From positions 1,860,001 to 1,924,000 of the forward strand of contig NZ_CP088081.1 of NCBI RefSeq assembly GCF_021049305.1: a DNA stretch of 64,000 bases, written 5' to 3'. The stretch comes from Ideonella dechloratans. Lineage in GTDB: Bacteria; Pseudomonadota; Gammaproteobacteria; Burkholderiales; Burkholderiaceae_C. A model generated the notes under the pieces. That model was not told the origin of the DNA and made no database searches. It saw nothing but the letters and a program-made list of their open reading frames with translations. The first letter of the stretch is position 1; the number at the start of each line of letters is the position of its first letter. This document shows, in pieces, positions 1 to 10,400 of this stretch. The translations under genes were made by a program, and so were the position numbers.

Positions 1-506
1 TTGTTGTTGAACAGGAACTCGATCGGGTCTTCGATGGTGAGGATGTGGCCCGAGACGTTCTGGTTGCGCCACTCCAGCATGGCGGCCATGGTGGTGCTCT
101 TGCCGGTGCCGGTGGCCCCCACCATCAGGATCAGGCCGCGCTTTTCCAGCGACAGCGGCGCCAGGATGGGCGGCAGGTTCAGGGTGTCGATCGAGGGGAT
201 CTTCACCGGCACGCAACGCACCACCGCAGCGATGCTGTTGCGCTGCTTGAAGCCCGAGAGCCGGAAGCTGCCGACCTTGGGGATGCCGATGCCGATGTTG
301 AGCTCACCGGTCTGGTCCAGCTCCTCGAGCTGCTCGGCCGAGAGCACCTCGGCCAGCAGGGCGCGGGGCATGCTGGGGGCCAGCACATGGTCGGTGATGG
401 GCATCAGCTGCCCGTTGATCTTCAGCAGCGCCGGGGCATTGGCCGACAGGTAGAGGTCGGACGCCCCTTTTTCCGCCATCAGCTGCAGGACACGTTGCAT
501 GTTCAT
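1..506 (-). CDS. pilU: PilT/PilU-family type IV pilus ATPase, N-terminal part
   Basis: Cytoplasmic hexameric ATPase that powers type IV pilus retraction; the window edge removes its C-terminal half. The ATG at 506 gives a protein starting MNMQRVLQLMAEKGASDLYL, the usual PilT/PilU N-terminal opening, followed by a PAS-like N domain. A Walker A motif GATGTGKST lies near residues 129-137, and the Walker-B-proximal TIEDPIEF ends the visible part. The opening LQLMAEKGASDL resembles PilU more than PilT, but without the C-terminus the paralogue is not certain. An ATG two codons downstream (500) is an alternative start. Confidence 0.85.
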   Translation of the reverse strand, partial: MNMQRVLQLMAEKGASDLYLSANAPALLKINGQLMPITDHVLAPSMPRALLAEVLSAEQLEELDQTGELNIGIGIPKVGSFRLSGFKQRNSIAAVVRCVPVKIPSIDTLNLPPILAPLSLEKRGLILMVGATGTGKSTTMAAMLEWRNQNVSGHILTIEDPIEFLFNN

Positions 507-584
507 CCGCGAGATCTCCCAAAGGTCGGAGCCGACAGCATAGGTGGAAAAGGGGCAGAAGGGGCCAACGGCGGGCGTGCCGTG

Positions 585-1418
585 TCAGCCGCGCAGCAGG
601 TCGTTGATGCTGGTCTTGGAGCGGGTCTGGGCGTCCACGCGCTTGACGATGATGGCCGCGTACATGCTGTAGGCCTGGCCGGAGGCTGTCGTCTTGGGCA
701 GGTTGCCGCTGACCACCACCGAGCCGCTGGGCACGCGGCCGTAGCTGATTTCGCCGGTTTCGCGGTTGAACAGCGGGGTGCTCTGGCCGATGTACACGCC
801 CATGCCGATCACCGAGTTCTCCTCGACGATCACGCCCTCGACCACTTCGGAGCGGGCGCCGATGAAGCAGTTGTCCTCGATGATGGTCGGGTTGGCCTGC
901 AGGGGTTCGAGCACGCCGCCCAGGCCCACGCCGCCGGACAGGTGCACGTTCTTGCCCACCTGGGCGCAGGAGCCGACGGTGGCCCAGGTGTCGACCATGG
1001 TGCCTTCGTCCACGTAGGCGCCGATGTTCACGTAGCTGGGCATCAGGATGGCGCCCTTGGCCACGAAGCTGCCGCGGCGGGCCATGGCCGGCGGCACCAC
1101 GCGCACGCCGGTGGCCGCCAGGGTGGCGTCGTCCATGGCGCCGAACTTGGTGTCCACCTTGTCGAAGAAGGCCAGCTCACCGGCGCGCATCACGCGGTTG
1201 TCGTTCAGGCGGAAGGACAGCAGCACCGCCTTCTTGATCCACTGGTTGACCTGCCACTGGCCCACGGCCTGGCGCTCGGCCACGCGCAGGCGGCCGGCGT
1301 CGAGCTCGGCGATCACATGGGCCACTGCCTCACGCACTTCGGCCGGGGCCTGGGTGGTGCTCAGTTCGGCGCGCTGGTCCCAGGCGGTTTCGATGATGTT
1401 CTGCAGTTGTTGCGTCAT
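585..1418 (-). CDS. dapD: 2,3,4,5-tetrahydropyridine-2,6-dicarboxylate N-succinyltransferase
   Basis: Transfers a succinyl group from succinyl-CoA to tetrahydrodipicolinate in the succinylase branch of lysine and meso-diaminopimelate synthesis. The 277-residue product beginning [19 protein letters not shown] has the usual family length. Its second half shows the hexapeptide-repeat pattern of a left-handed beta-helix (for example [20 protein letters not shown]). I chose the ATG at 1418 because upstream residues in the open frame do not resemble the family. It lies 20 bases after dapC on the same strand, so the two probably form one operation for consecutive pathway steps. Confidence 0.97.
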   Translation of the reverse strand: MTQQLQNIIETAWDQRAELSTTQAPAEVREAVAHVIAELDAGRLRVAERQAVGQWQVNQWIKKAVLLSFRLNDNRVMRAGELAFFDKVDTKFGAMDDATLAATGVRVVPPAMARRGSFVAKGAILMPSYVNIGAYVDEGTMVDTWATVGSCAQVGKNVHLSGGVGLGGVLEPLQANPTIIEDNCFIGARSEVVEGVIVEENSVIGMGVYIGQSTPLFNRETGEISYGRVPSGSVVVSGNLPKTTASGQAYSMYAAIIVKRVDAQTRSKTSINDLLRG

Positions 1419-1438
1419 GACAGGGCAGGGAGGAAGGG

Positions 1439-2635
1439 TCAGAGGGAGCGGGTGTAGTCGACGATGCGCTGGGCGGCTTCCACGCACTCGTCGATTTCGG
1501 CCACCAGGGCCATGCGGATGCGGCCGGCGCCGGGGTTCACGCCATGGGCCTCACGGGCCAGCAGGCTGCCGGGCAGCACCGCCACATTGTATTGAGCGAG
1601 CAAGCCCAGGCTGTAGGCAATGTCGTCGCCCCCGGGCACGGCGGCCCAGAGGTAGAAGCCGGCGTCGGGCAGCTTCACGTCCAGCACCTCGGCCAGCATG
1701 GGGGTGACGCGCTCGAACTTCTGGCGGTAGAGCGCCCGGTTGGCCTGCACATGGGCCTCGTCGTTCCAGGCGGCGATGCTGGCCATCTGCACCGTCTTGC
1801 TCATGGCGCTGCCGTGGTAGGTGCGGTAGAGCAGGAAGGCCTTGAGGATGCGGGCGTCGCCGGCCACGAAGCCCGAGCGCATGCCCGGCACATTGGAGCG
1901 CTTGGACAGGCTGGAGAGCACCACCAGGTTGCGGAAATCGTCGCGGCCCAGGGCCTTGGCGGCCTGCAACGCCCCCAGCGGGGCTTCAGAACGGAAATAG
2001 ATCTCCGAATAGCACTCATCGCTGGCGATCACGAAACCATGCCGGTCACTCAGCTCGAACAGACGTTGCCATTCGTCCAGCGGCATCACCGCGCCGGTGG
2101 GGTTGCCGGGCGAGCAGGCAAAGACCAGGCGGGTGCGGGCCCAGGTGGCCTCGTCGATCTGCGACCAGTCGCAGGCGAAGTTGCGGGCCGGGTCGCTGTT
2201 GGCGAAGGCCGTGTTGGCCCCGCCCAGCAGGGCCGCGCCTTCGTAGATCTGATAGAACGGGTTGGGGCAGACCACCACCGCTTCGCGTTCGGCCGGATCC
2301 AGCACCGTCTGGGCCAGCGAGAACAGGGCCTCGCGCGAGCCGTTGACCGGCAGCACCTGGGTGGCCGCGTCCAGCGCCACGCCGTAGCGGCGCTGCACCC
2401 AGCCGGCAATCGCCTCGCGCAGGGCCGGCTCCCCGGCGGTCGCCGGGTAGCTGGACAGGCCGGAGAGGTGGGCGCACAGCGCCTCCTCCACCAGGGCCGG
2501 GGCCGGGTGCTTGGGCTCGCCGATGCCCAGGCTGATCGGCCGCAGGGCCGGGTTGGGGGTGATGTCGCGCGTGAGCGCGCGCAGGCGTTCGAAGGGGTAG
2601 GCGTGCAGCCGGCCGAGCAGCGGGTTCATGGGCAT
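1439..2635 (-). CDS. dapC: Succinyldiaminopimelate transaminase
   Basis: PLP-dependent class I/II aminotransferase making N-succinyl-LL-diaminopimelate from the DapD product and glutamate. At 398 residues it has normal length. Visible signatures are the N-terminal GIGEPKHP, the substrate-pocket [11 protein letters not shown] and the PLP-lysine region [15 protein letters not shown]. It sits directly upstream of dapD on the same strand, which supports DapC over other aminotransferases. Starts at 2635 (MPM) and 2629 (MNPLLGRL) are both possible. A 200-base divergent intergenic region separates it from the binding-protein gene. Confidence 0.93.
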   Translation of the reverse strand: MPMNPLLGRLHAYPFERLRALTRDITPNPALRPISLGIGEPKHPAPALVEEALCAHLSGLSSYPATAGEPALREAIAGWVQRRYGVALDAATQVLPVNGSREALFSLAQTVLDPAEREAVVVCPNPFYQIYEGAALLGGANTAFANSDPARNFACDWSQIDEATWARTRLVFACSPGNPTGAVMPLDEWQRLFELSDRHGFVIASDECYSEIYFRSEAPLGALQAAKALGRDDFRNLVVLSSLSKRSNVPGMRSGFVAGDARILKAFLLYRTYHGSAMSKTVQMASIAAWNDEAHVQANRALYRQKFERVTPMLAEVLDVKLPDAGFYLWAAVPGGDDIAYSLGLLAQYNVAVLPGSLLAREAHGVNPGAGRIRMALVAEIDECVEAAQRIVDYTRSL

Positions 2636-2835
2636 GAATTATCGGTGAGCGGTTGGCCTGTCGCCTGCGTGAAACGGCAAGTCCGGATTTGCAACAAATC
2701 TTGTAGCATCGATCGAACCCGGCCACCTGCGTCAAACAAGCAGGTGCCGACTGGGGTATGTTGGGGGCCGGTTCTTCTTCCGGCAGAACGATTGACGTCA
2801 AGAGCACCGAGCATGTGGCGAGCGGGAGCAAGGCG
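2636..2835. other. Divergent intergenic region between dapC and the binding-protein gene
   Basis: About 200 bases between two divergent starts, so promoters for both are expected here. The stretch 2680-2720 is more AT-rich than its surroundings. On the minus strand it contains TGCTACAAG, which resembles an extended -10 element for dapC. No convincing -35 partner was seen. The open frame of the binding protein runs back to 2758 but lacks similarity there. Confidence 0.3.
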
Positions 2836-3813
2836 ATGAGGCGGCGCCAGCTGCTGCATGCGGTGGCCGCACCGGCCCTGGCCGGCGGGCTGGCCGCCTG
2901 CGGTCGTGCCCCCGAGCTGCCCCAGGCCAACGAGACGCTGCGCTTGGCCATCGACCTCTGGCCCGGCTACCTGCCGGGCGTGCTGGCCGACGAGCTGGGC
3001 TGGCTGTCGCCCGAGCGCATCCAGCTCAAGGTCTTCTACCCCGGCGACACCGACAAGATGCTGGCCGACTTCACCGCCGGCCGCTACGACGTCATGGGCG
3101 CCTCGCTGGGCGACCTGATCACCATCACGCGCGGCCACCTGGCGGTCAAGGTCATCACCATCACCGACGAATCCGCCGGTGGCGACATGGTGCTGGCCCG
3201 GCCGGGGCTGAAGCTGCGCCCCGACGGTCACTACACCATCGGCACCAACCTGGGTGGCTTCGGCGAGGTCTTCCTGCAGGAGTTCATCCGGCGCCAGCAC
3301 CTGGAATCGGCCCAGTGGTCCTGGGTCAACGCCGACGCGGCCGAGGTGCCCTCGCTGCTGGGGGCGGGCAAGCTGGACGTGGGTCACACCTGGGACCCCT
3401 ACGCCTCCCGCGCGGTGGCGGCCGGCGCGCAGCGGCTCTTCACGAGCCTGGATACACCCGGGCTGGTGTCGGACGTGCTGGTGGCCACCAATGCCACCAT
3501 CCAGCGGCGCAGCCGGCTGCTCAAGCGCTTCCTGCGCTTCTGGTTCCAGGCGGTGGATTGGTGGCTGGCCCACCCGGACGAGGCGCGCAAGCTGCTGGCC
3601 CGGCGGGTCAATATGGAGCCCGAACGCATCTCCCTTCAGGGGCTGCGGCTCATCAACCTGCCCCGCAACCGGCAGCTGATGATCGGCGCCGACGGCAAGG
3701 GGCCCGCCCTGGCGCCCATCGTCCAGCGCTACAGCGACTATTTCGTGGACAAGGGTTCGGTGGTGCGGCCGCTGATCCCGACGGACCTGCTGGACGGGGA
3801 ACTGCTGCCATGA
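2836..3813 (+). CDS. NMT1/SsuA-like solute-binding lipoprotein
   Basis: Predicted periplasmic ligand-binding lipoprotein of the NMT1/THI5-SsuA class, which elsewhere binds sulfonates, thiamine precursors or similar ligands. From the ATG at 2836 the protein begins [18 protein letters not shown] with lipobox LAAC (Cys22). Its mature part has the two-lobe binding-protein pattern ([34 protein letters not shown]). No ABC permease or ATPase gene is nearby. Instead the stop overlaps the start of a hybrid histidine kinase by 4 bases (ATGA), so it may be a ligand-sensing partner of that kinase. That role is inference; the ligand is unknown. Confidence 0.85.
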   Translation: MRRRQLLHAVAAPALAGGLAACGRAPELPQANETLRLAIDLWPGYLPGVLADELGWLSPERIQLKVFYPGDTDKMLADFTAGRYDVMGASLGDLITITRGHLAVKVITITDESAGGDMVLARPGLKLRPDGHYTIGTNLGGFGEVFLQEFIRRQHLESAQWSWVNADAAEVPSLLGAGKLDVGHTWDPYASRAVAAGAQRLFTSLDTPGLVSDVLVATNATIQRRSRLLKRFLRFWFQAVDWWLAHPDEARKLLARRVNMEPERISLQGLRLINLPRNRQLMIGADGKGPALAPIVQRYSDYFVDKGSVVRPLIPTDLLDGELLP

Positions 3814-6161
3814 GGACCCGCCTGTTCGTGGCCACCATGCTGTTCGGCGTGGCGGTGATTCCGCTGGGCATCGTCTCGGGCCTGCAACTGCGTCGCGATG
3901 TGCACCAGATCCAGGGCACCCAGGATCAGATCCTCAGCGGCCTGAGCCAGGAGGCTGCACGCGGCCTGAGCCAGCGCCTGTTCCGCCTGCAGGACAACAT
4001 CCGGGCCGATGCGGCCATCCCGGGGCTGGCCGAGGCCGTGCAGCATCCGGACAAGGCCGACGCGCTGTGGCTCAACAAGGTCGTGAACATGGTGAGCCTG
4101 CGCGAGCCGGTGAACACCACCTCGGTGGGCGTGCTGGACGCGGCGGGCATCGACATCGCCGACACCCAGGCCCAGCGCATCGGCCGCATCGAGGCTTCCG
4201 AGGCCTATTACCGTCAGGCCGCGTCCCGGACCTACCCCTCGGTGGTGGGCCCGATGCACTCGCCGGAAGATGGGCGAGGCGTGCTGTTCGTGCTGAGTCC
4301 GATCCGCGCCGAGGGCAAGGTGGTGGGCCTCTTGCGCATGCGGCTGGAGGAAGGGCTGCTGGGGCAGACCCTGTCCGAGGCCCTGGCCGATCAGCCGACC
4401 ATGCAGGGCCTGGTGTTCGACGGCAATGGGGCGGTGCGCGCCTGGACCGATCCGGAGATCCAGAACGGCGACCCCCTGCCGGCCGAGCTGACCCGCACCC
4501 AGGCCGCCCATATGGATGTGCTGTGGCAGGGCGCGCGGCTGCGCGGCGCCATCGAGCCGGTGCCGGGCACCGATCTGCGGGTGCTGGCTTATGAAGATTG
4601 GGGCCGCTACGAGCAGCTGTCGCTGTCCCGTCAGCGGGACTGGCTGATCTTCATGGGTGTGCTCACCGTGCTGGCCCTGGGCGCGGCCTGGACCATTGCC
4701 GACCGCATGGCCCGGCCGGTGGACGAGCTCAGCCGCAACGCCGAGGCCGTGGCCGGCGGCGAACTGGCCCGCCAGATGCCGGTGCAGGGCACCGACGAGC
4801 TGCAGCGCCTGAGCCGGGCTTTCAACCTGATGCGCGAGCACCTGGTGGCCAATCTGCGTTCGCTGTCCGATGAACTGGCCCAGCGCAAGCTGGCCGAAAC
4901 GGCCCTGCGGACCAGCGAATCGCAGCTGCAGACCCTGAACCAGCGGCTGGAGCAGGAGGTGCGCGAGCGCACCGCCGAGCTGGCGGCGGCCAAGGAAGCG
5001 GCCGAGACCAGCAGCCGGGCCAAGAGCGCCTTTCTGGCCAATATGAGCCACGAGATCCGCACGCCGATGAACGCCATCATCGGCCTGACCGGCCTGATGC
5101 GCGACGCGACCACCGACCCGGCCCAGCTGGAGCGGCTGGGCAAGGTCTCCACCGCAGCCGGCCATCTGATGGGCCTGATCAACGACGTGCTGGACCTGTC
5201 CCGCATCGAGGCCGGCAAGCTCTCGCTGGAGATCGTCACCTTCTCGCCGGTCGATCTGCTGCACCGGACCATGGTCATGGTGGAGCACGGCGCGCGCGAC
5301 AAGAAGCTGCAGCTGCGCACCGACATCGACCCGCTGCTGCCGGCCTACCTGCGGGGCGACGAGCGGCGGCTGGGGCAGATCCTGCTGAACTTCCTGGGCA
5401 ACGCCATCAAGTTCACCGCGGTGGGCGAGGTGGGCCTGCGGGTGCAGATGCTGCGCCGCGAGGGCCAGCAGGTCTGGCTGCGCTGCGAGGTTTGGGACAC
5501 CGGTATCGGCCTGTCGCCCGAGCAGCAGGCGCGGGTCTTCGACGCCTTCGAGCAGGCCGATGTCTCCACCACCCGGCGCTTTGGTGGCACGGGTCTGGGC
5601 CTGACCATCAGCCGCCAGCTGTGCCAGCTGATGGGCGGGCAGATCGGCGTGGCCAGCCAGCTGGGCGAGGGCAGCCGCTTCTGGATCGTCGTTCCGCTGC
5701 AGACGCCGCAGGAATTCACGCCGGCCGAGGCCCTGCCGCAACCGGCCAAGGGGCCCGTGCGCTGGGATGGCCACCGCGTGCTGGTGGTGGACGACAACCC
5801 GGTCAACCTGGAGGTGATGCAGGCCATGCTGGTGCGGCACGGTCTGGTGGTGGACTGCGCCAGCGACGGTGTGCTGGCGGTGGCGCGGGCCCAGAGCCAG
5901 GCCTACGACCTGATCCTGATGGACATGCACATGCCGCTGATGGATGGCCTGGAAGCCACGCGGCGCATCCGCGCGCTGCCGCTGCACACCCGCACGCCCA
6001 TCCTGGCCATGACGGCCAATGTCTACGAGGAAGACCGGGAGCGCTGCCAGGCCGCGGGCATGAACGCCCACCTGGCCAAGCCCATTGACGTGCAGGCGCT
6101 GGAGAAGGCGCTGGACCGCTGGCTGGCGCCCGAGCCGCCGGCCCAGCCGGCGGCCGTCTGA
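3810..6161 (+). CDS. Hybrid sensor histidine kinase (membrane sensor, HAMP, HisKA, HATPase, REC)
   Basis: Inner-membrane hybrid kinase of 783 residues. TM1 lies near residues 5-25 and a roughly 250-residue periplasmic domain of Cache-like size follows. TM2 is near 277-299, then HAMP, a coiled coil near 350-400, HisKA with [11 protein letters not shown] (phospho-acceptor His414), an ATPase domain ending [13 protein letters not shown], and a C-terminal receiver ([22 protein letters not shown], Asp705). It starts at the ATG overlapping the stop of the upstream binding-protein gene. No separate regulator or HPt gene lies adjacent, so phosphate probably passes to a distant partner. A periplasmic binding-protein co-receptor is suggested by the gene pair. 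Confidence 0.93.
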   Translation: MRTRLFVATMLFGVAVIPLGIVSGLQLRRDVHQIQGTQDQILSGLSQEAARGLSQRLFRLQDNIRADAAIPGLAEAVQHPDKADALWLNKVVNMVSLREPVNTTSVGVLDAAGIDIADTQAQRIGRIEASEAYYRQAASRTYPSVVGPMHSPEDGRGVLFVLSPIRAEGKVVGLLRMRLEEGLLGQTLSEALADQPTMQGLVFDGNGAVRAWTDPEIQNGDPLPAELTRTQAAHMDVLWQGARLRGAIEPVPGTDLRVLAYEDWGRYEQLSLSRQRDWLIFMGVLTVLALGAAWTIADRMARPVDELSRNAEAVAGGELARQMPVQGTDELQRLSRAFNLMREHLVANLRSLSDELAQRKLAETALRTSESQLQTLNQRLEQEVRERTAELAAAKEAAETSSRAKSAFLANMSHEIRTPMNAIIGLTGLMRDATTDPAQLERLGKVSTAAGHLMGLINDVLDLSRIEAGKLSLEIVTFSPVDLLHRTMVMVEHGARDKKLQLRTDIDPLLPAYLRGDERRLGQILLNFLGNAIKFTAVGEVGLRVQMLRREGQQVWLRCEVWDTGIGLSPEQQARVFDAFEQADVSTTRRFGGTGLGLTISRQLCQLMGGQIGVASQLGEGSRFWIVVPLQTPQEFTPAEALPQPAKGPVRWDGHRVLVVDDNPVNLEVMQAMLVRHGLVVDCASDGVLAVARAQSQAYDLILMDMHMPLMDGLEATRRIRALPLHTRTPILAMTANVYEEDRERCQAAGMNAHLAKPIDVQALEKALDRWLAPEPPAQPAAV

Positions 6162-6162
6162 C

Positions 6163-6681
6163 TCAGAGCCGGCCCAGGCAGCCCGGGGCGCCGCAGCGGC
6201 AGGCCAGGCGGCCTTCGTGGTGGGTGTCGCCGTAGTTCACGGTCAACTCCTCGCCCACGGCGATGTCGCGCAGCGCGTAGAACTCGATGCGCCCCTCGTC
6301 CACGCTCAGCCGGGCATTGGGCTGGCAGCTGTGGTTGGTGAAGCGCATCGGGTCGGTGGAGCGGGCCAGGTCGACCGCCGTCTTGTGCGAGACCTCGACG
6401 ATCATGATGCGTACCAGCGTGGCTGCGCGGCGCCGTGCCTCGGCCACGGTGATGGACTCGCCGCGGACTTCGCCGATCTTCTGCCAGCGCGGCACCGGCT
6501 CCAGCGCGAACACGCCGAAGCCATCGATCGGGCTGCGCCGCACCGCCACGTCGTACTTCTGGTAGTGCGGGCGGATGGCCAGGCAGCCCATCAGCAGGGC
6601 CTCGCGGTCGGGCGCGGGCGGCCCGAAGATGACCGGCGGCTGAGAGGCTGGCGACGGCGCACGCGGGGCGAGCTTGGGCAA
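6163..6681 (-). CDS. SET-domain protein lysine methyltransferase-like
   Basis: Small SET-domain protein, predicted to transfer methyl groups from S-adenosylmethionine to protein lysines. The core runs from IDGFGVFALEPVP through the substrate/SAM motif FTNHSCQPN and GEELTVNYGD. It ends in a post-SET zinc cluster CRCGAPGC. The frame opens at a TTG (6681) four bases after queF; an ATG at 6591 would give 143 residues and still keeps the whole domain. Such stand-alone SET proteins occur sporadically in bacteria; the target is unknown. It lies immediately downstream of queF, whose product has a lysine-rich tail. Confidence 0.88.
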   Translation of the reverse strand: MPKLAPRAPSPASQPPVIFGPPAPDREALLMGCLAIRPHYQKYDVAVRRSPIDGFGVFALEPVPRWQKIGEVRGESITVAEARRRAATLVRIMIVEVSHKTAVDLARSTDPMRFTNHSCQPNARLSVDEGRIEFYALRDIAVGEELTVNYGDTHHEGRLACRCGAPGCLGRL

Positions 6682-6685
6682 GGCG

Positions 6686-7234
6686 TCAGAGGCCGGTGGC
6701 GTGCGGCAGGTGGGGGGCCGGCACCACGGCGTCGCCCTTCCAGCCGCGCTTGCGGTGCTCGGCGATCACGTTGGTGTAGATGCCGCCGCGCACATACCAG
6801 CGCGCGGTGATGCGGGCGTAGCGCGGGTTGGTGGTGGCCACGATCTTGCTGAGGATGTCGTTGGTCACCTTCTCGTGGAAGGCGCCCTCGTTGCGGAAGC
6901 TCCACATGTACATCTTCAGGCTCTTGAGCTCCACGCACAGCTTGTCGGCCACCATGTCGATGACGAAGTGGGCGAAGTCCGGCTGGCCGGTCAGCGGGCA
7001 GTGGCAGGTGAACTCGGGGATCTGGAACTGGATGACGTAGTCCCGCTCAGGCGCCGGGTTCGGGAAGACGTGCAGCTCCTTCGAGGGCGCGCTCGGCGGG
7101 TTGACCGGCATCGGGCGCTCCTTCGGGGCCGCGGCGGCGGCCTTGGCGGCGCGGGCCGGCTTGGCAGCAGGCTTCGAAGCGGGCTTCGCGGGGGTCTTCA
7201 CGGTCGTCTTGGGGGCGGCGGGGGTACGGGCCAT
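6686..7234 (-). CDS. queF: NADPH-dependent 7-cyano-7-deazaguanine reductase, with basic tail
   Basis: Reduces preQ0 to preQ1 in queuosine synthesis. The catalytic core is of the short QueF type: PEFTCHCPLTGQPDFA carries the thioimide-forming Cys79 and catalytic Asp86, and ELKSLKMYMWSFRNEGAFHE is the QueF family motif. From the ATG at 7234 the protein has 182 residues, about 40 more than the compact family members. The excess is an Ala/Lys/Pro-rich N-terminus (residues 1-40, repeated KTPAK and KPA units) resembling histone-H1-like tails. The frame is open further upstream but without similarity. No preQ1 riboswitch pattern was found in the leader. Confidence 0.93.
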   Translation of the reverse strand: MARTPAAPKTTVKTPAKPASKPAAKPARAAKAAAAAPKERPMPVNPPSAPSKELHVFPNPAPERDYVIQFQIPEFTCHCPLTGQPDFAHFVIDMVADKLCVELKSLKMYMWSFRNEGAFHEKVTNDILSKIVATTNPRYARITARWYVRGGIYTNVIAEHRKRGWKGDAVVPAPHLPHATGL

Positions 7235-7366
7235 GGCAGCACAGGCGCAATGCGCAAAACAAACAGGGCCGGCGCCGGCGGATGGCCGGGCGGCCCAGAC
7301 TGGGGATTCGGGCTGCTGCACCAGCCCGGACGGGAAGGCCACGATGGTATCATGCTGCGCACTTGC

Positions 7367-7386
7367 TTTGCCCTGAAATGGGCAAA
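7367..7386. repeat. Inverted repeat between queF and smc
   Basis: TTTGCCC, a six-base spacer TGAAAT and GGGCAAA form a perfect 7-bp inverted repeat in the divergent region between queF and smc. The flanking bases are AT-rich (AAAAATACACATAAAT). It could be an operator or a leader hairpin. On neither strand is it followed by a T run as a terminator would be. Confidence 0.4.
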
Positions 7387-7455
7387 AAATACACATAAAT
7401 CAACAGGTTAGCGAGGAGGCCTGATCCACCGACGGATCGGCGCCGTTCCCACTGC

Positions 7456-10400
7456 ATGCGGCTCAACCAGATCAAGCTTTCCGGCTTCAAGTCCTTCGCC
7501 GAGCCCACCACCTTCCAGCTGCCCGGGCAGCGCGTGGGCGTGGTGGGCCCCAATGGCTGCGGCAAGTCCAACATCATGGACGCGGTGCGCTGGGTGCTGG
7601 GCGAATCCAAGGCCAGCGAACTGCGTGGCGAGTCCATGCAGGACGTGATCTTCAACGGCTCGGGCAACCGCAAGCCGGCCAGCCGCGCCAGCGTCGAGCT
7701 GGTGTTCAACAACGAGAGCGGCCGGGCCGGTGGCGTCTGGAACCAGTACGCCGAGATCGCCGTCAAGCGCGTGCTCACGCGGGACGGCAACAGCAGCTAC
7801 TTCATCAACAACCAGGCGGTGCGCCGGCGCGATGTGCAGGACGTGTTCCTGGGCACCGGCCTGGGCCCGCGGGCCTACGCCATCATCGGCCAGGGCACCA
7901 TCAGCCGCATCATCGAGTCGCGGCCTGAAGAGCTGCGACTGTTCCTGGAAGAGGCCGCCGGCGTCTCCAAGTACAAGGAGCGCCGCCGCGAGACCGAGAA
8001 CCGCCTGAAGGACACGCGCGAGAACCTGACCCGGGTCGAGGACATCCTGCGAGAGCTCAACGCCAACCTCGACAAGCTTGAACACCAGGCCGAGGTGGCC
8101 ACCCGTTACCGCGGCCTGCAGGAGCAAGGCACGCTCAAGCTGCACCAGCTCTGGTTCCTCAAGCACCGCGATGCGGCCACCGAGGAAGAGCGGGTCAAGC
8201 TGGCCATGCTGGAGGCCACCAATGCGCTGGAGTCGCGCATGGCCGAGCTGCGCCATGTCGAGGCCCAGCTCGAGACCATCCGTCAGGCCCATTACGAGGC
8301 TTCCGACGCGCTGCACGCTCGCCAGGGGGATCTGGCCCAGGCCTCGCTGGAAGTGAGCCGGCTGGAGGAGCGCATCCGCTACGTGGTCGAAGGCCGTCAG
8401 CGGGCCCAGGCCCGCCTGGGCGAACTGCAGGCCCAGAACGAGCAGTGGCAGCAGCGCCGCGAAGAGGCCCTGGCCGAGCAGGAGACCATCGCCGAGCAGA
8501 TCGCCGCGGCCGAAGAGCAGGCCGAGATCCTGGCTGCCCAGGCCGAGGAGGAAGCGGGCTCATCGCCCCAGCACGAAGAGGCGGTGCGTGCCGCCCAGGC
8601 CCGCGCCAACGAGCAGCGCACGGTGGTGGCCCAGGTGCAGCAGCAGATCCAGGTGCTGGCCGCCGAAAGCCGCAACATCGACGAGCAGAGCCGTGGCCTG
8701 CGGGCCCGGCGCGAACGCCTGGCCAGCGAGCGCCAGGGCCTGGCCGCGCCGGACGCCGACAAGCTGCAGAGCCTGCGCGAAGAGCTCTCCATCGCCGAAG
8801 AGGCCGCGGCCGAGGCCGAGGCCCGGCTGCATGAGCTGAGCGAACAGCTGCCCGCGCTGGACGAGCAGCGCCGCAACCAGCAGGCCCTGGTCAACCGCGA
8901 AGGCGCCAAGCAGGCCGACCTGACCGCTCGCCTGGAAGCCCTGCGCACCCTGCAGGAAAAGGTGCAGACCGAGGGCAAGCTCAAGCCCTGGCTGGCCAAG
9001 CACGGGCTGGACGGCCTGCAAGGCCTGTGGGCCAAGGTGCACATCGAATCCGGCTGGGAAGTGGCGCTGGAGGCCGCGCTGCGTGAACGCCTGAACGCCC
9101 TGTCCGTGGGCCGGCTGGAGACGGTGCGGGCCTTCGAGCAGGATGCCCCGCCGGCCAAGCTGGCCTTCTATTCGCCGCCGGCCTCGGGGGCGGTCCATCC
9201 GCCGGCCGGCACCGCGGGCCTGGCCCCGCTGGCCGACCTGCTGCGGGTGGAAGACGCGGGCCTCAAGGCCCTGCTGACCGACTGGCTGGCGGGCGTCTAC
9301 ACCGCCGCCAGCGTGGAAGACGCGCTGGCCCGCCGCGCCCAGCTGCAGCACGGCGAGCTGCTGATGACCCAGAAGGGCCACGCGGTCTCGCAGTTCGCGG
9401 TCAACTTCTACGCCGAGGATTCCGAGCAGGCCGGCATGCTGGCCCGCGCCCAGGAGATCGAGAACCTGGACCGCGGCACCCGCGCCCAGGCCCTGCTGGT
9501 GGACGAGGCCCGCACCGCGCTGGTCCGGCTGGAGGCGGCCTACACCGAGGCTGCCCAGCGCCTGGCCCAGGCCCGGCGCGAAGCCAGCGACACCCAATCC
9601 CAGGCGCACCAACTGCAGATGCAGTGGGTGCAGCTGAGCCAGCAGGCCGAGGCCGCCAACACCCGGCGCGGCCAGCTGGAAGAGGAACTGGCCGAGATCG
9701 ATGGCCAGATGGACGAACTCTCGGAGCGCCGCGCCACCGGCGAGGCCCGCTTCGAGGAGCTGGACATGGAACTGGCCAACACCCAGGAGCGCCATGCCGA
9801 ACTGGAAGAGGCGGTGATCCAGGCAGAGCGCAAGCTGGCCGGCGCCCGCGAGCAGCTGCGCGCGCTGGAGCGCCAGGCCCAGGAAGCCCAGTTCCAGGCC
9901 CGCGCCTTGGCCTCGCGCCGGGGCGAGCTGCAGCGCGCCATCGAAACCGCGCAGCAGCAGATCCACGCCAACACGGCCAGCGGCGAACAGCTGCAGTTGG
10001 AGCTGGAGAGCTTCAACGACGCCGCCGCCCAGGCCGGCCTGCAGGAGGCCCTGGCCGTCCGTGCCGAGAAGGAAGAGGCCCTGGCCGAAACGCGCATCCG
10101 CTACGACGAGCTGTCGCACCAGCTGCGCCAGGCCGACGAGCAACGCCTGGGCTTCGAGCGCAGCCTGGAGCCTCTGCGCGAGCGCATCACCAAGCTGCAG
10201 CTGGAGCAGCAGGCCGCCGCGCTGGGTGGCCAGCAGTACCTCGAACAGCTGACCGCCGCCGAGGTGGACCTGGAAGCCCTGGCCCGCGCCATCGAGGAAG
10301 GGCAGGTCAAGCTCTACGGTCTGCAGGGCGAGATCGACCGCATCAACCGCGAGATCGCCAGCCTGGGCGCCGTCAACCTGGCCGCGCTGGACGAACTGGC

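Noticed and set aside
7235..7455. Possible preQ1 riboswitch upstream of queF
   Set aside because: No preQ1-I or preQ1-II core pattern was found on the minus-strand leader; only a simple inverted repeat near the smc side.
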